Positions 36,044 to 44,776 of a DNA stretch of 64,000 bases are shown one piece after another. The notes beneath the pieces are model-generated. The model was not told the origin of the DNA. It saw only the letters and a list, made by a program, of their open reading frames with translations, and ran no database searches. Location of the stretch: contig CAJXPX010000006.1 in NCBI GenBank assembly GCA_913058335.1, forward strand, positions 141,900 through 205,899, given 5' to 3'. Numbering within the stretch: the stretch's first letter is position 1; every line of letters starts with the position of its first letter. The stretch comes from an uncultured Hyphomonadaceae bacterium. GTDB taxonomy: Bacteria > Pseudomonadota > Alphaproteobacteria > Caulobacterales > Maricaulaceae. The translations under genes and the position numbers were made by a program.

Positions 36044-37562
36044 AGTCAATCTTCATGATCTCAAAGCCCGCATTGAAGCCGCCAATGTCTACGCGCTGGC
36101 CAAACGCACGCCCTGTGAGCTTGCTCCGAAATTGAGCCTTGAGCTTGGTCGAAACACATGGCTCAAACGGGAAGACATGCAAGATGTGTTTAGCTTCAAA
36201 ATTCGCGGGGCAACCAATCGGATTGCTGGTCTGACGGATGAAGAGCGCGCCCGCGGTGTTTGCGCGGCAAGCGCCGGAAATCATGCCCAAGGCGTAGCAG
36301 CGGCTGGCGCTTATTATAATACGGCGGCTGTCATTTTCATGCCCGTTACAACGCCCGCCATTAAAGTCACAGCCGTGGAAAGTCTCGGCGCAGAAACACG
36401 GCTTGTCGGGGATAATTACGACGAAGCGTGCAAAGCCGCTCTGGACTACGCCGAAGAAACGGGCGCGGTCTTTATCCATCCCTTTGACGAAACAGATGTC
36501 ATTGCAGGGCAAGGCACCGTCGGCCGCGAAATTCTAGAGCAAATGCCCCGCACACCAGACGCCGTTTACGTATGCACCGGCGGCGGCGGGTTAGTCTCCG
36601 GCGTGGGCGCTTGGATTAAATCTGTCTCCCCCAAGACGCGCATTATCGCGGTAGAACCCAAGGGCGCGCCCACCCTCGCGACATCTCTAAAAGCAGGCGT
36701 CCCAACCCCGCTGGAGAAAGTCGACAGCTTTGCCGATGGTGTTGCTGTGAAGCTTATCGGGACCAATACATTGGAGATTGCCAAACTCGTCGTGGATGAA
36801 GTTGTCCTCGTTTCGAATGATGAGATTTGCGCCGCCGTCAAAGATGTGTTTGAGGCCACGCGGACCGTCGTAGAGCCAGCCGGAGCCTTGGCTCTTGCGG
36901 GACTCATAAAGCATACACGCGACGGACAAGCGCCGGAGGGCGATTGCGTTGTGACAATTTCTGGCGCGAACGTAAATTTTGATCGAATCGGCCACATGGT
37001 TGAGCGCGCAGAACTCGGCGCCGGCGAAGAAATGCTTTTTGCCGCCGCTATTCCCGAACGGCCCGGGGCATTTTTGAATTTCTGCAATGCGATGGGCCGA
37101 CGCCCCGTCACCGAATTTAATTACCGATACGCCGAAAGCGAAATTGCTCACGTCCTCGTTGGGATAAAAACCCGCGATCTGGATGAACGAGCTAAAGTCA
37201 TATCAGATATGGCGAGCCATGATATTACTGTCACCGATTTATCCCAAGATCGCCTCGCTAAACGGCATTTGCGGCACATGGTCGGCGGACGGGCCAGCGC
37301 CGATATTCCCGAAGTGCTATTCCGGTTTGAATTTCCGGAACGTCCCGGCGCTTTGACGGACTTCCTTGTCGCCTTAGACGCGCGCTGGAATATCAGCCTG
37401 TTCCATTATCGTAATCACGGCAATTCAACGGGTCATGTCCTTTGTGGATTTCAGGTTCCGAATGGCGATGTCGATGAACTGGAGGAGAGTCTGGCTAAAA
37501 CGGGTTATCCGATGGCCGTAGAGACCGACAGCAAAGCCTATGAATATTTCTTGCGGGCTTAA
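36036..37562 (+). CDS. ilvA: Biosynthetic threonine deaminase
   Basis: This 508-residue PLP enzyme makes 2-oxobutanoate for isoleucine. K55 in VFSFKIRGA binds PLP and the glycine-rich CTGGGGLVSG loop holds the phosphate. Two ACT-like regulatory domains follow (starts near AAIPERPGAFLNFCNAM and FEFPERPGALTDFLVAL), so isoleucine inhibition is expected. ATG 36036 lies 8 bases inside the leuB end; an in-frame GTG at 36018 is less likely. It closes the supercluster; I see no clear terminator after it. Confidence 0.95.
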   Translation: MSKVNLHDLKARIEAANVYALAKRTPCELAPKLSLELGRNTWLKREDMQDVFSFKIRGATNRIAGLTDEERARGVCAASAGNHAQGVAAAGAYYNTAAVIFMPVTTPAIKVTAVESLGAETRLVGDNYDEACKAALDYAEETGAVFIHPFDETDVIAGQGTVGREILEQMPRTPDAVYVCTGGGGLVSGVGAWIKSVSPKTRIIAVEPKGAPTLATSLKAGVPTPLEKVDSFADGVAVKLIGTNTLEIAKLVVDEVVLVSNDEICAAVKDVFEATRTVVEPAGALALAGLIKHTRDGQAPEGDCVVTISGANVNFDRIGHMVERAELGAGEEMLFAAAIPERPGAFLNFCNAMGRRPVTEFNYRYAESEIAHVLVGIKTRDLDERAKVISDMASHDITVTDLSQDRLAKRHLRHMVGGRASADIPEVLFRFEFPERPGALTDFLVALDARWNISLFHYRNHGNSTGHVLCGFQVPNGDVDELEESLAKTGYPMAVETDSKAYEYFLRA

Positions 37563-37644
37563 ATCAGGTGCTCCGGAAGAATGTGAACCTTTTCCTCACA
37601 GCCACGTTTAAAAACTAATTAGCCTTACTCCTCAAAGGAAAACC

Positions 37645-38280
37645 ATGATTAAAATGAAACAGGTTGTCTGGTTCGCGCTCGTCCTGCCCCTTATGGCATG
37701 TAGTGATAACGCATCTGACTCTGTGCAGGTGGGTGACGAACCAGTCATTGAGGAGTTGCAATCAGATGAGGGAGACGACTCATCACCTACTCCAGATGAT
37801 AGTGAACCGGAATCCGACGGGTTTGATAGCGCCTATTCTAAACTGAATTTGGAAAATTGCGAGGTAATTGAAAGCAGCGCAGAAAGCGCCGATAAAACTT
37901 ATCAATGTGATGGCTACAAAGATATGGATATTTTCGCGCGCGATGGGGACGGTCGTTTTACGCTCGCAGCAGGTCAATCGCCTGACTTTCTAGTTCAGCG
38001 CCAACCCTTTAATCAACCTGGAGAGAAAATAGAATGGCGCCTCAAAGACGGACAGGCGCACGCCCTTATTTATCGCCTCAATTTGCAGGACCCTAAACCA
38101 GAGGGAGCCGGAGATAACGTGCTGGTAGTTGCGAGCCTGCCCGCAGGAGGCCAAAGCGGATGCGCTCAGGCACTCGTAAAACAAGGTCCAAACCAAACCA
38201 AGGCCGCGAGGCGTTATGCCGATATGATTAATGAAAAATCAGACTGTCCCAATGACCCAGCCATTATGGACGGTGAATGA
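37645..38280 (+). CDS. Lipoprotein of unknown function
   Basis: The 211-residue protein has a lipoprotein signal with lipobox LMAC and starts at ATG 37645 behind AAGGA. An acidic, proline/serine-rich linker (about residues 20-65) precedes a globular part with four cysteines, including NCEVIESS, YQCDGYKD and SGCAQALVKQGPNQTKA near the end. I do not recognise the fold. It follows the ilv-leu cluster on the same strand after 82 bases and is probably a separate transcription unit. Confidence 0.75.
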   Translation: MIKMKQVVWFALVLPLMACSDNASDSVQVGDEPVIEELQSDEGDDSSPTPDDSEPESDGFDSAYSKLNLENCEVIESSAESADKTYQCDGYKDMDIFARDGDGRFTLAAGQSPDFLVQRQPFNQPGEKIEWRLKDGQAHALIYRLNLQDPKPEGAGDNVLVVASLPAGGQSGCAQALVKQGPNQTKAARRYADMINEKSDCPNDPAIMDGE

Positions 38281-38288
38281 ATGAGAGT

Positions 38289-39395
38289 TTAGGCCGCCAA
38301 GGCTCCGCTTTTGGCCATATAAATAAACTGCCCGGCATCATTAAGTCGGCGCGTCACCAAATCACGGTTTTTTAGACAGTTTAAATGCGCCACACTTTCG
38401 CCTACCGCCATTATACGGTTGCTGTCAGTAATTTCACGACGAAACAAAACGGAATAAACTTCAGTCGCCAGACGCGGTTGATTACAAAACTCCAGCAAAC
38501 GCTGAAGGGCTTTTTCATGGTGCTCAATCAGCTTATCAAGACGTTTATGGGCTCCTCGGAATGGGATCCCGTGCGCTGGCCCAATCAACGCATCATTCGG
38601 CAGTTCAAGTTTTAAACGATGACAAGAAGAAATCCAGTCTTCTAGCGGATTGCCTTCGGGCTCAGTCGGCCAGACACTGACATTCGAGCTGATATTGGGT
38701 AGAAGTTGATCCCCGCTCAGACAGAGATTAAGCTCTGGGCAGAAAAGGCAGGCATGTTCCGGGGAGTGACCGGACCCAATAATTACCCGCCATTCGCGAC
38801 CGCCGATTTGTCCTAATTCGCCATCCACTAACCGGTCATAGCTTTGTGGCAATTCCGAAATCGCTTTTCCGAACCCGCCAAACCGTTCTTTGTAAAGTTC
38901 AAGTTGCGCGTCAGTAAATCCCGTCTTCTTATAAAAGCGAAGACTTTCCGGCGGCGCCGCGCGGCCTGTATCGGCCGCCATAAGGCGGCAGAGAAAATAC
39001 TCCCCGCGCGTCATTAAAAGCGGTGCGCCAAATTCGCGGCACATCCATCCGGCGAGCCCCGTATGGTCCGGATGTAAATGGGTGCAAATAACCCGGTTAA
39101 TCGGACGCCCCCCCATTAGTTCTTTGAAATGCTTACGCCAAATTTCCTTACTGTCGCGATTACCGATACCAGTATCAACGACGACCCAGCCATCTCCGTC
39201 TTGCAAAGCCCAGAGATTAATATGATCCAATCCTTGCATTGGCAGAGCAAAACGTAGCCAGAAAACGCCCTCAGCAATTTCATGTACGTCACCAGGCTGC
39301 GGCGTTTCCTGCGTGATAAATTCAAGCTTTGGGAGCGGAGACCGGTCAGGCACCATGGATTGGTCAGCAGGTTGTTTTACAGCAGAGCGTGTCAT
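38289..39395 (-). CDS. MBL-fold metallo-hydrolase
   Basis: A 368-residue protein with the metallo-beta-lactamase metal motif CTHLHPDHTGLAGW (HxHxDH), a later histidine in IGSGHSPEHACLF, a metal aspartate in CLSGDQLLPNIS and GPAHGIPF. An extra C-terminal part of about 80 residues is helical and resembles the winged-helix tail seen in the LACTB2/RNase-Z-like branch. Likely a general hydrolase; substrate unknown. ATG 39395 lacks a good ribosome site and lies 6 bases after the small ORF upstream, suggesting coupling. Confidence 0.85.
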   Translation of the reverse strand: MTRSAVKQPADQSMVPDRSPLPKLEFITQETPQPGDVHEIAEGVFWLRFALPMQGLDHINLWALQDGDGWVVVDTGIGNRDSKEIWRKHFKELMGGRPINRVICTHLHPDHTGLAGWMCREFGAPLLMTRGEYFLCRLMAADTGRAAPPESLRFYKKTGFTDAQLELYKERFGGFGKAISELPQSYDRLVDGELGQIGGREWRVIIGSGHSPEHACLFCPELNLCLSGDQLLPNISSNVSVWPTEPEGNPLEDWISSCHRLKLELPNDALIGPAHGIPFRGAHKRLDKLIEHHEKALQRLLEFCNQPRLATEVYSVLFRREITDSNRIMAVGESVAHLNCLKNRDLVTRRLNDAGQFIYMAKSGALAA

Positions 39396-39401
39396 ATATC
39401 A

Positions 39402-39611
39402 TCATAACCCATACATTTTCAAAAGCCAGAAAGCATTCCGTATGGATTGCATGCTCGTTAAAAAAACTCGAAAAGTATCTTCTGGCAGGTCATAAAAGGG
39501 ATAGAGAATGTGCCTCTGACCACACGGGGCGCAATGGTGGCCAGAGGCGAAGGTTGAAAACCCGAAGGTCTTCACCAAATCCTCTATATGGGGGCCTCTT
39601 GAAATTGTCAC
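39402..39611 (-). CDS. Possible small protein with HHCAPCG motif
   Basis: A 69-codon frame (GTG start at 39609-39611) fits exactly between the nitroreductase stop and the MBL start on the same strand, ending 6 bases before the latter. Its middle, SGHHCAPCGQRHILYPFYDL, has paired Cys and His residues as in small metal-binding proteins. There is no clear ribosome site. The same DNA forms an 11-bp interrupted inverted repeat (39512-39548), so an RNA structure is the alternative. Confidence 0.35.
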   Translation of the reverse strand: MTISRGPHIEDLVKTFGFSTFASGHHCAPCGQRHILYPFYDLPEDTFRVFLTSMQSIRNAFWLLKMYGL

Positions 39612-39657
39612 GTCATAAAAGCGTGATTTACTGTGAACTTTACCAAATAATTGAGGA

Positions 39658-40269
39658 TTAGTCCGTCCATTGCGTTATTTTGGCGCTCATATTTGGACGG
39701 CCTCGCGGCGTGGCGGCTACCTCTGGCGTGCCAATATAAATATATCCAGCCAGCCGTTCATTCCCATTTACTCCTAAAGCGGAATTGACAGCCTCATCAT
39801 ATCCATACCATTCGGTCAGCCATTGCGCGCCAAATCCGTGAGCTTGGGCGGCCAAGCATAGATTAAAACAAACCGCCCCGGCGGAAAGCTCCTGCTCCCA
39901 TTGTGGCGTGCCGCGGGGGCATTCTATAGGGGAAGAGATCACAGCAATAACAACGGGGGCGCGTAAAAGTCTTTCCCCTTCGAATATGGCCCGGTCTTCT
40001 GGCATTTCGGGATTATTGCGAATAAAGGCAGAGGCGATGTGACGACCAAACCGGGATCTGGCCTCGCCCTGAAAAACAACGAAACGCCAAGGCTCTAATT
40101 TCCGATGATCGGGAACGCGCGCTGCAATTTGCAGAATTTGGTTCAGCTCGTCCTCCGACGGTCCCGGCTCTCCCATAACCTTAGCCAAATTGGAGCGCCG
40201 TTGTTTGAGGAACTCAATTATCTCTGAATTTTCGGAGGGAAGCGGGAAAGTCTTTTGCGAGTCGGTCAT
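39658..40269 (-). CDS. Nitroreductase-family FMN oxidoreductase
   Basis: From ATG 40267-40269 the 203-residue protein shows the nitroreductase pattern: FLKQRRSNLAKV near the N-terminus (FMN-binding arginines), ARVPDHRKLEPWRFVV, and FGAQWLTEWYG in the C-terminal half. This is the YdjA-like subgroup, which reduces nitroaromatics or related substrates with NAD(P)H. The longer frame to 40332 overlaps the start of ridA on the other strand and is unlikely. Divergent from ridA with 41 bases between. Confidence 0.88.
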   Translation of the reverse strand: MTDSQKTFPLPSENSEIIEFLKQRRSNLAKVMGEPGPSEDELNQILQIAARVPDHRKLEPWRFVVFQGEARSRFGRHIASAFIRNNPEMPEDRAIFEGERLLRAPVVIAVISSPIECPRGTPQWEQELSAGAVCFNLCLAAQAHGFGAQWLTEWYGYDEAVNSALGVNGNERLAGYIYIGTPEVAATPRGRPNMSAKITQWTD

Positions 40270-40310
40270 AGCTACTCTATAGCGGAGTTTGATCAAGGAG
40301 AACAATCGCA

Positions 40311-40796
40311 ATGACATCATCCGAAACCACATCCCATGAAGACATTCTCGCAGATATGGGTCTAAGCCTGCCAGAGGCGGCGGCGCCTGTGGCGAATTAC
40401 ATGCCTTTTGTAATAAGCGGTAATCTGGTCTTTATTTCCGGTCAAATTTCAAAAATAGGCGACAATTCTATAGAAGGGAGATTGGGGGAAGACCTTACAG
40501 TGGAAAGAGGACAAGATGCTGCGCGGTTATCGGCGCTTAATCTTATTGCCCAGATGAAAGCTGCTTGCGATGGAGATCTTTCACGGATCAAGCGCATCGT
40601 TAAACTCGGCGGATTTGTTCAAGCCGCTCCGAATGCAACGCAGGCAGACATTCCCAAAGTTATCAATGGTTGCTCTGACCTCATGGTAGATGTTTTTGGC
40701 GAATCAGGACGTCATGCCCGTTTCGCCGTTAGTGCGCCAAGCCTTCCACTAGATGTGGCAGTGGAAATTGACGCGGTCATAGAAATTGAAGTTTAG
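40311..40796 (+). CDS. RidA-family protein (Rid7-like)
   Basis: This 161-residue YjgF/YER057c family protein has NYMPFVISGNLVFISGQISK and, near the end, ARFAVSAPSLPLDVAVEIDAVIEIE, in which the family arginine (GRHAR) is kept. RidA proteins hydrolyse reactive enamine/imine intermediates released by PLP enzymes such as IlvA, whose gene lies 3 kb away. Start ATG 40311 has AAGGAG upstream. Its length is greater than canonical RidA (about 130), so a Rid sub-family with N-terminal extension is likely. It overlaps the lysC stop by 4 bases. Confidence 0.9.
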   Translation: MTSSETTSHEDILADMGLSLPEAAAPVANYMPFVISGNLVFISGQISKIGDNSIEGRLGEDLTVERGQDAARLSALNLIAQMKAACDGDLSRIKRIVKLGGFVQAAPNATQADIPKVINGCSDLMVDVFGESGRHARFAVSAPSLPLDVAVEIDAVIEIEV

Positions 40797-42079
40797 GGGG
40801 CGCTAACTTTTAATTTCGCCGCCTGATCTAACTCAAAAGCGCTATGAAGTGCGCGGACAGCAAGTTCTGTATATTCCGCATCGATCAGGACCGAGATTTT
40901 AATCTCTGATGTCGCAATGACTTTTACATTAATGTTGCGTTTCGCCAATGCCTCGAACATCGTTTGCGCGACTCCGGTATGAGAGCGCATTCCAATCCCG
41001 ACAACAGAGACTTTGGTCACATCCGAATCTGATTTTACACCTTCAAATCCGATTGAGTCTTTTGATTTTTCTAAAGCGGCCAGCGCTTTTTCAAGGTCGC
41101 GCTTTCCCACCGTATAGGTTAGGTTGGCGGCGCTATCACTTTTTGAAATGCCCTGAACAATCATGTCCACAATAACATTGGCTTCGGCCATCGCCTTACA
41201 GACTTTGGCCACCATGCCGGGCTGATCTTTCAGACGCAGCAAGGTGATTTGCGCTTCATCGCGTGAATAGGCAACGCCGCTTACGACACGTTCTTCCATG
41301 GTTTCGTCCTCATGACAGACTAGGGTTCCGGGGTTCTCTTCTCCGGCGCGGGCCATACTGGTCAGCACACGGATCGGGAGATTGTAATTCATAGCCAATT
41401 CAACGGAGCGGGTCTGCAAAACCTTTGCGCCGAGGCTGGCCAGTTCAAGCATTTCTTCAAAAGCAATATTATTCAGGCGTCGTGCGTCTTTCGCAATGCG
41501 CGGGTCAGTCGTGTAGATACCATCCACATCTGTATAGATGTCGCATCTATCTGCCTTCAAGGCCACGGCCAATGCCACGGCAGAAGTATCTGACCCGCCG
41601 CGCCCCAGCGTGGAAATCCGCCTTTGCTCATTTACGCCCTGAAAGCCTGCGACGACAGCGATATTGCCGTCAGCGAGGGACGGGCCAATTGCAGAGCTTT
41701 CGATCTCGGCAATCCGTGCCATGGAATGTGCCATATCCGTGCGCAGGGGAATCTGCCAGCCTAGCCAGCTCCGCGCGCGAAGACCTCGGCGGCGCAAGGC
41801 AATAGCAAGGAGTCCTGACGTGACTTGTTCACCGCTAGCGACAATCGAGTCGTATTCATCCTCAATCGCATCGCCCCATTTTTTTCCATCTGGGCCAGCA
41901 TCGGCGTCCAGTTCATCTACTAATGCGACTAAACGGTTCGTCTCTCCGCTCATGGCCGAAACAACCACTGCCACTTCATTCCCGCCTTTGGCCTCTTCTT
42001 CAACAAGAGAGGCCACATGCCGGATACGTTCCAGATTAGCGACTGACGTGCCGCCGAATTTCATGACAATTCTGGCCAT
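40793..42079 (-). CDS. lysC: Aspartate kinase
   Basis: A 428-residue kinase that phosphorylates aspartate at the head of lysine, threonine and methionine synthesis. It has the N-terminal KFGGTSVANLERI, the FQGVNEQRRISTLGRGGSDT region and tandem C-terminal ACT domains from about residue 265 (LRLKDQPGMVAKVCKAM and VGIGMRSHTGVAQTMFEAL), so feedback control by lysine or threonine is expected. No homoserine dehydrogenase is fused. ridA runs convergent into its end. Confidence 0.96.
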   Translation of the reverse strand: MARIVMKFGGTSVANLERIRHVASLVEEEAKGGNEVAVVVSAMSGETNRLVALVDELDADAGPDGKKWGDAIEDEYDSIVASGEQVTSGLLAIALRRRGLRARSWLGWQIPLRTDMAHSMARIAEIESSAIGPSLADGNIAVVAGFQGVNEQRRISTLGRGGSDTSAVALAVALKADRCDIYTDVDGIYTTDPRIAKDARRLNNIAFEEMLELASLGAKVLQTRSVELAMNYNLPIRVLTSMARAGEENPGTLVCHEDETMEERVVSGVAYSRDEAQITLLRLKDQPGMVAKVCKAMAEANVIVDMIVQGISKSDSAANLTYTVGKRDLEKALAALEKSKDSIGFEGVKSDSDVTKVSVVGIGMRSHTGVAQTMFEALAKRNINVKVIATSEIKISVLIDAEYTELAVRALHSAFELDQAAKLKVSAP

Positions 42080-42122
42080 TAGATATTTCGTGCTAAACCC
42101 TGTTATATATCAGCGGGCTTGT

Positions 42123-42143
42123 GGCGCGGATGCGCCGTTTTTT
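42123..42143 (+). terminator. Plus-strand terminator-like hairpin just outside the lysC start
   Basis: GGCGC (42123-42127), loop GGAT, GCGCC (42132-42136), G, then six T. It points in the plus direction although no plus-strand gene ends nearby; the closest is ridA, whose transcript would have to cross lysC antisense to reach it. Confidence 0.55.
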
Positions 42144-42277
42144 CAACTCAAATCGACGGATTTGTTTCGTTTTAGTGGCTATTTGTCGCTAATTCCGATA
42201 AGATTTTCTAGTTCAGCACGTCAAAATCGGTCAAACTGTTTTAAACGCTGGAAATTTAGGAACTTAAGGTCCGAATA

Positions 42278-42973
42278 TTGATAACCCGAAAAGCACTTCT
42301 TTGGCGCCTTGCTCTGATTTGCGCCCTTTATTTCGGGCTGATTTATTTCGGTGGTATTTGGGGTTGGCGTCTTCTTTACCCTATTCGAATTTTTGTCACT
42401 GTCCTACACGAATTTGGTCATGCTTTCGCAGCAATCATAAGCGGCGGCTCTGTAGACTATATCCAAATCAACCCCGACAGCGGCGGGCTGACAGTCACGC
42501 GCGGCGGATCACAAGGCTTGATAATATTGGGCGGCTATCTCGGGAGCGTATCTTTCGGGAATGCTTTAGTCTTTATCGGGGCAGCCAAACCCAAATGGAT
42601 AAAGTCGACTTTAATCGTAATTATCACCATTTTAGTGCTCGCCGGCATTATTTGGTTTAATTCCGTTTTCACTTTTTTAATTCTGGTTGGTTTTGCCGTG
42701 AGTTTATATTTCATTGGATTTAAAACCCGCTATGCACGGGAAAGCCTTCTTGTCTTGGGCGTGCTTAGTTTACTCTATATCTTGCAAGATACCGCACATG
42801 GCCCAGTCTCTGATTTACAAGCTTTCGAGTCGGAAATCGGGCTCTTTCCCGCAGGGGTTTGGATGATTCTGTGGCTGTGTCTTGCTTTGGCGCTTTTGGC
42901 GTTCAACCTGAAAAATTTGCTTGGCGGCTCTACCCTTACCACCGCTTCATCGACTTCACCCAATAAAAGTTGA
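42278..42973 (+). CDS. M50B-like membrane peptidase family protein
   Basis: This 231-residue membrane protein has six or so hydrophobic segments and a zinc-binding HEFGH motif (residues 44-48) inside the second segment, as in M50-like intramembrane metalloproteases of the peptidase_M50B group. A clear second metal motif (NPDG type) is not evident; NPDSGG at about residue 66 lies in a loop. Start is TTG 42278 with AAGG upstream. Function unknown; a role in envelope protein processing is only a guess. Confidence 0.8.
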   Translation: MITRKALLWRLALICALYFGLIYFGGIWGWRLLYPIRIFVTVLHEFGHAFAAIISGGSVDYIQINPDSGGLTVTRGGSQGLIILGGYLGSVSFGNALVFIGAAKPKWIKSTLIVIITILVLAGIIWFNSVFTFLILVGFAVSLYFIGFKTRYARESLLVLGVLSLLYILQDTAHGPVSDLQAFESEIGLFPAGVWMILWLCLALALLAFNLKNLLGGSTLTTASSTSPNKS

Positions 42974-43091
42974 AACCAACCTCCTTTCTTTGGCGTTCAC
43001 TTTGGGTCCCTGTATATTATTTGGGTTTTAAAACAGATTGTTCGCCTTAGGCGATGATCATAACTTCACCCTTAGCTGAACTGGAAATGAT

Positions 43092-43739
43092 ATGTTCAAA
43101 ATAAAAAATACAACAATCCTAAGCACATTTATTCTCTCCGCCGCTTTGATCGGCTGTAATAATAATTCTGATCCTGTGCCTGATCCGATGGAACCGCAAG
43201 CATCTGACACCAGTGAGATGATCGATTCTCCGGCGGCAACGGAGACTGAAACAGATATGGCGGGCTCCGATACGTCTCCGACTCAATCACAAATCTCTGA
43301 GTCCCAAAACATGGATGAGAGCGCCGTTCTGACTAAAGACGGGTATGGTAGTTATGTCATTGGCGATACGCTGGAGGAGACAGGTCTGGTTTTGGGGACG
43401 AATGTACCCGAACAGGGAAATTGCCTTTACGCCACAAACGGGCAAGATCGAAAAGTTTTGTTTATGTTGATTGATGAAAAACTCGCCCGTATTGATGTGA
43501 AGGAAGGAAGTCTTTCTTTGCCAACGGGCGTAGGCCTCGGATCCTCCGGCGAGGACATCAAATCTGCCTATGCAGGTAAATTGGTCATCACACCCGGCAA
43601 ATATGAGCCCACATTGGAAGACTACACTGTGACATTTTCCGAAACACGAGGCGCCGTTTTTCAGGTTAAAAACGATGAAGTCCAAAGTTATCGGGTGGGT
43701 CAGTTTCCCCAGGTTTCATGGGTCGAAGGTTGTTCATAG
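43092..43739 (+). CDS. Lipoprotein of unknown function
   Basis: A 215-residue predicted lipoprotein with lipobox LIGC (lipidated C22), then an acidic Ser/Thr/Pro-rich linker to about residue 75. The globular part reads GYGSYVIGDTLEE, a cysteine (NCLYA), LPTGVGLGSSGEDIKSAY and a terminal EGC. This two-cysteine pattern with a DIKSAY segment is common in small bacterial lipoproteins without assigned role. It sits upstream of ubiG by 83 bases on the same strand. Confidence 0.75.
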   Translation: MFKIKNTTILSTFILSAALIGCNNNSDPVPDPMEPQASDTSEMIDSPAATETETDMAGSDTSPTQSQISESQNMDESAVLTKDGYGSYVIGDTLEETGLVLGTNVPEQGNCLYATNGQDRKVLFMLIDEKLARIDVKEGSLSLPTGVGLGSSGEDIKSAYAGKLVITPGKYEPTLEDYTVTFSETRGAVFQVKNDEVQSYRVGQFPQVSWVEGCS

Positions 43740-43822
43740 CTATTTCGGTTCGCGTCAGTTCGTCTCATAGTAAGCGGCGTCTTCTGCTTACTTTGGGGGC
43801 GGCTTTGGGATAAAGCAAAGCT

Positions 43823-44593
43823 ATGGCCTATTCCGAAAAGACCCCTGAGCATCTCTCATCCGTTTCCGTCGACCCGATGGAAATGGAAAGCTTTTCCCGT
43901 ATGGCCGCAGATTGGTGGGACCCGAGCGGGCCGTTTAAGCCGCTTCATATTATGAACGGTTCCCGACTTGAATTTATCCGCGATACGCTTTGTGAGCATT
44001 TTCACCGCGACCCGAAAGCGTCCAAACCGCTCAAAGGCCTACGCCTTCTTGATATTGGATGTGGGGGCGGACTTTTATGCGAGCCTATGGCCAGAATGGG
44101 CGCAAATGTAACAGGCGTGGACGCGCTGGAAAAGTCTTTGAAAACAGCCAAAACTCACGCCGAACAAGTGGGGGTGGAGGTCAAGTACATCCACGGCACC
44201 GTCGAACAGCTCATTGAAAGCGGCGAAAACCCTTTTGACGCTGTCTTGAATATGGAAGTCATAGAGCATGTCGTTAGTCCTCACGACTTTATATCAGATT
44301 GCGCAAAACTAGTAAGGCCCGGCGGTCTCATGATTACATCAACCATAAACCGGAGCTTTAAAGCCTTCGCCTTTGCCATAGTCGGGGCGGAGTATATCCT
44401 GCGGTGGTTGCCTCGCGGGACCCATCAATATGATAAACTTGTCAAACCCCGCGAAATGCAGCGATACCTTAAGGACGCAGGACTCATAGCCGAGCCGTCC
44501 GTTGGAATGACCTTAAATCCGCTTACAAATAAGTGGGCTATATCTGACGACTTGGGAATAAATTACCTGACTGTGGGTAAGTTTTTAAATTAA
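43823..44593 (+). CDS. ubiG: Ubiquinone O-methyltransferase UbiG
   Basis: This 256-residue SAM methyltransferase performs both O-methylations in ubiquinone synthesis. It has the typical opening SRMAADWWDPSGPFKPLHIMN, motif I LDIGCGGGLLCEPMARMG (about 72-89), the MEVIEHV element and the C-terminal MTLNPLTNKWAISDDLGINYL. lysC nearby on the opposite strand is, to my knowledge, a frequent neighbour of ubiG in Alphaproteobacteria. Confidence 0.97.
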   Translation: MAYSEKTPEHLSSVSVDPMEMESFSRMAADWWDPSGPFKPLHIMNGSRLEFIRDTLCEHFHRDPKASKPLKGLRLLDIGCGGGLLCEPMARMGANVTGVDALEKSLKTAKTHAEQVGVEVKYIHGTVEQLIESGENPFDAVLNMEVIEHVVSPHDFISDCAKLVRPGGLMITSTINRSFKAFAFAIVGAEYILRWLPRGTHQYDKLVKPREMQRYLKDAGLIAEPSVGMTLNPLTNKWAISDDLGINYLTVGKFLN

Positions 44594-44776
44594 GGCATCG
44601 TTAACTAATTAACTTAATTGCCTGAAATATCGATGAGTCTTAATTAGGCCACTTTCTTCAATGATAATAACACTCTAAATCGTTAATATCCGTTAACCAT
44701 CTTGACACATAGTTAATGGAACCGAATGACTTTGGTAAACATTACCCTGTGTATAAGTCTGTGAAAGGAAGAGGTT

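Noticed and set aside
41664..42281. Plus-strand 205-codon frame over lysC and its upstream region
   Set aside because: Antisense to lysC with low-complexity Ser/Arg-rich composition, typical of a shadow frame.
44601..44701. Full CtrA binding site
   Set aside because: TTAA pairs are spaced 4, 6 or 9 bases, not the 7 of the consensus; only a half-site is supported.
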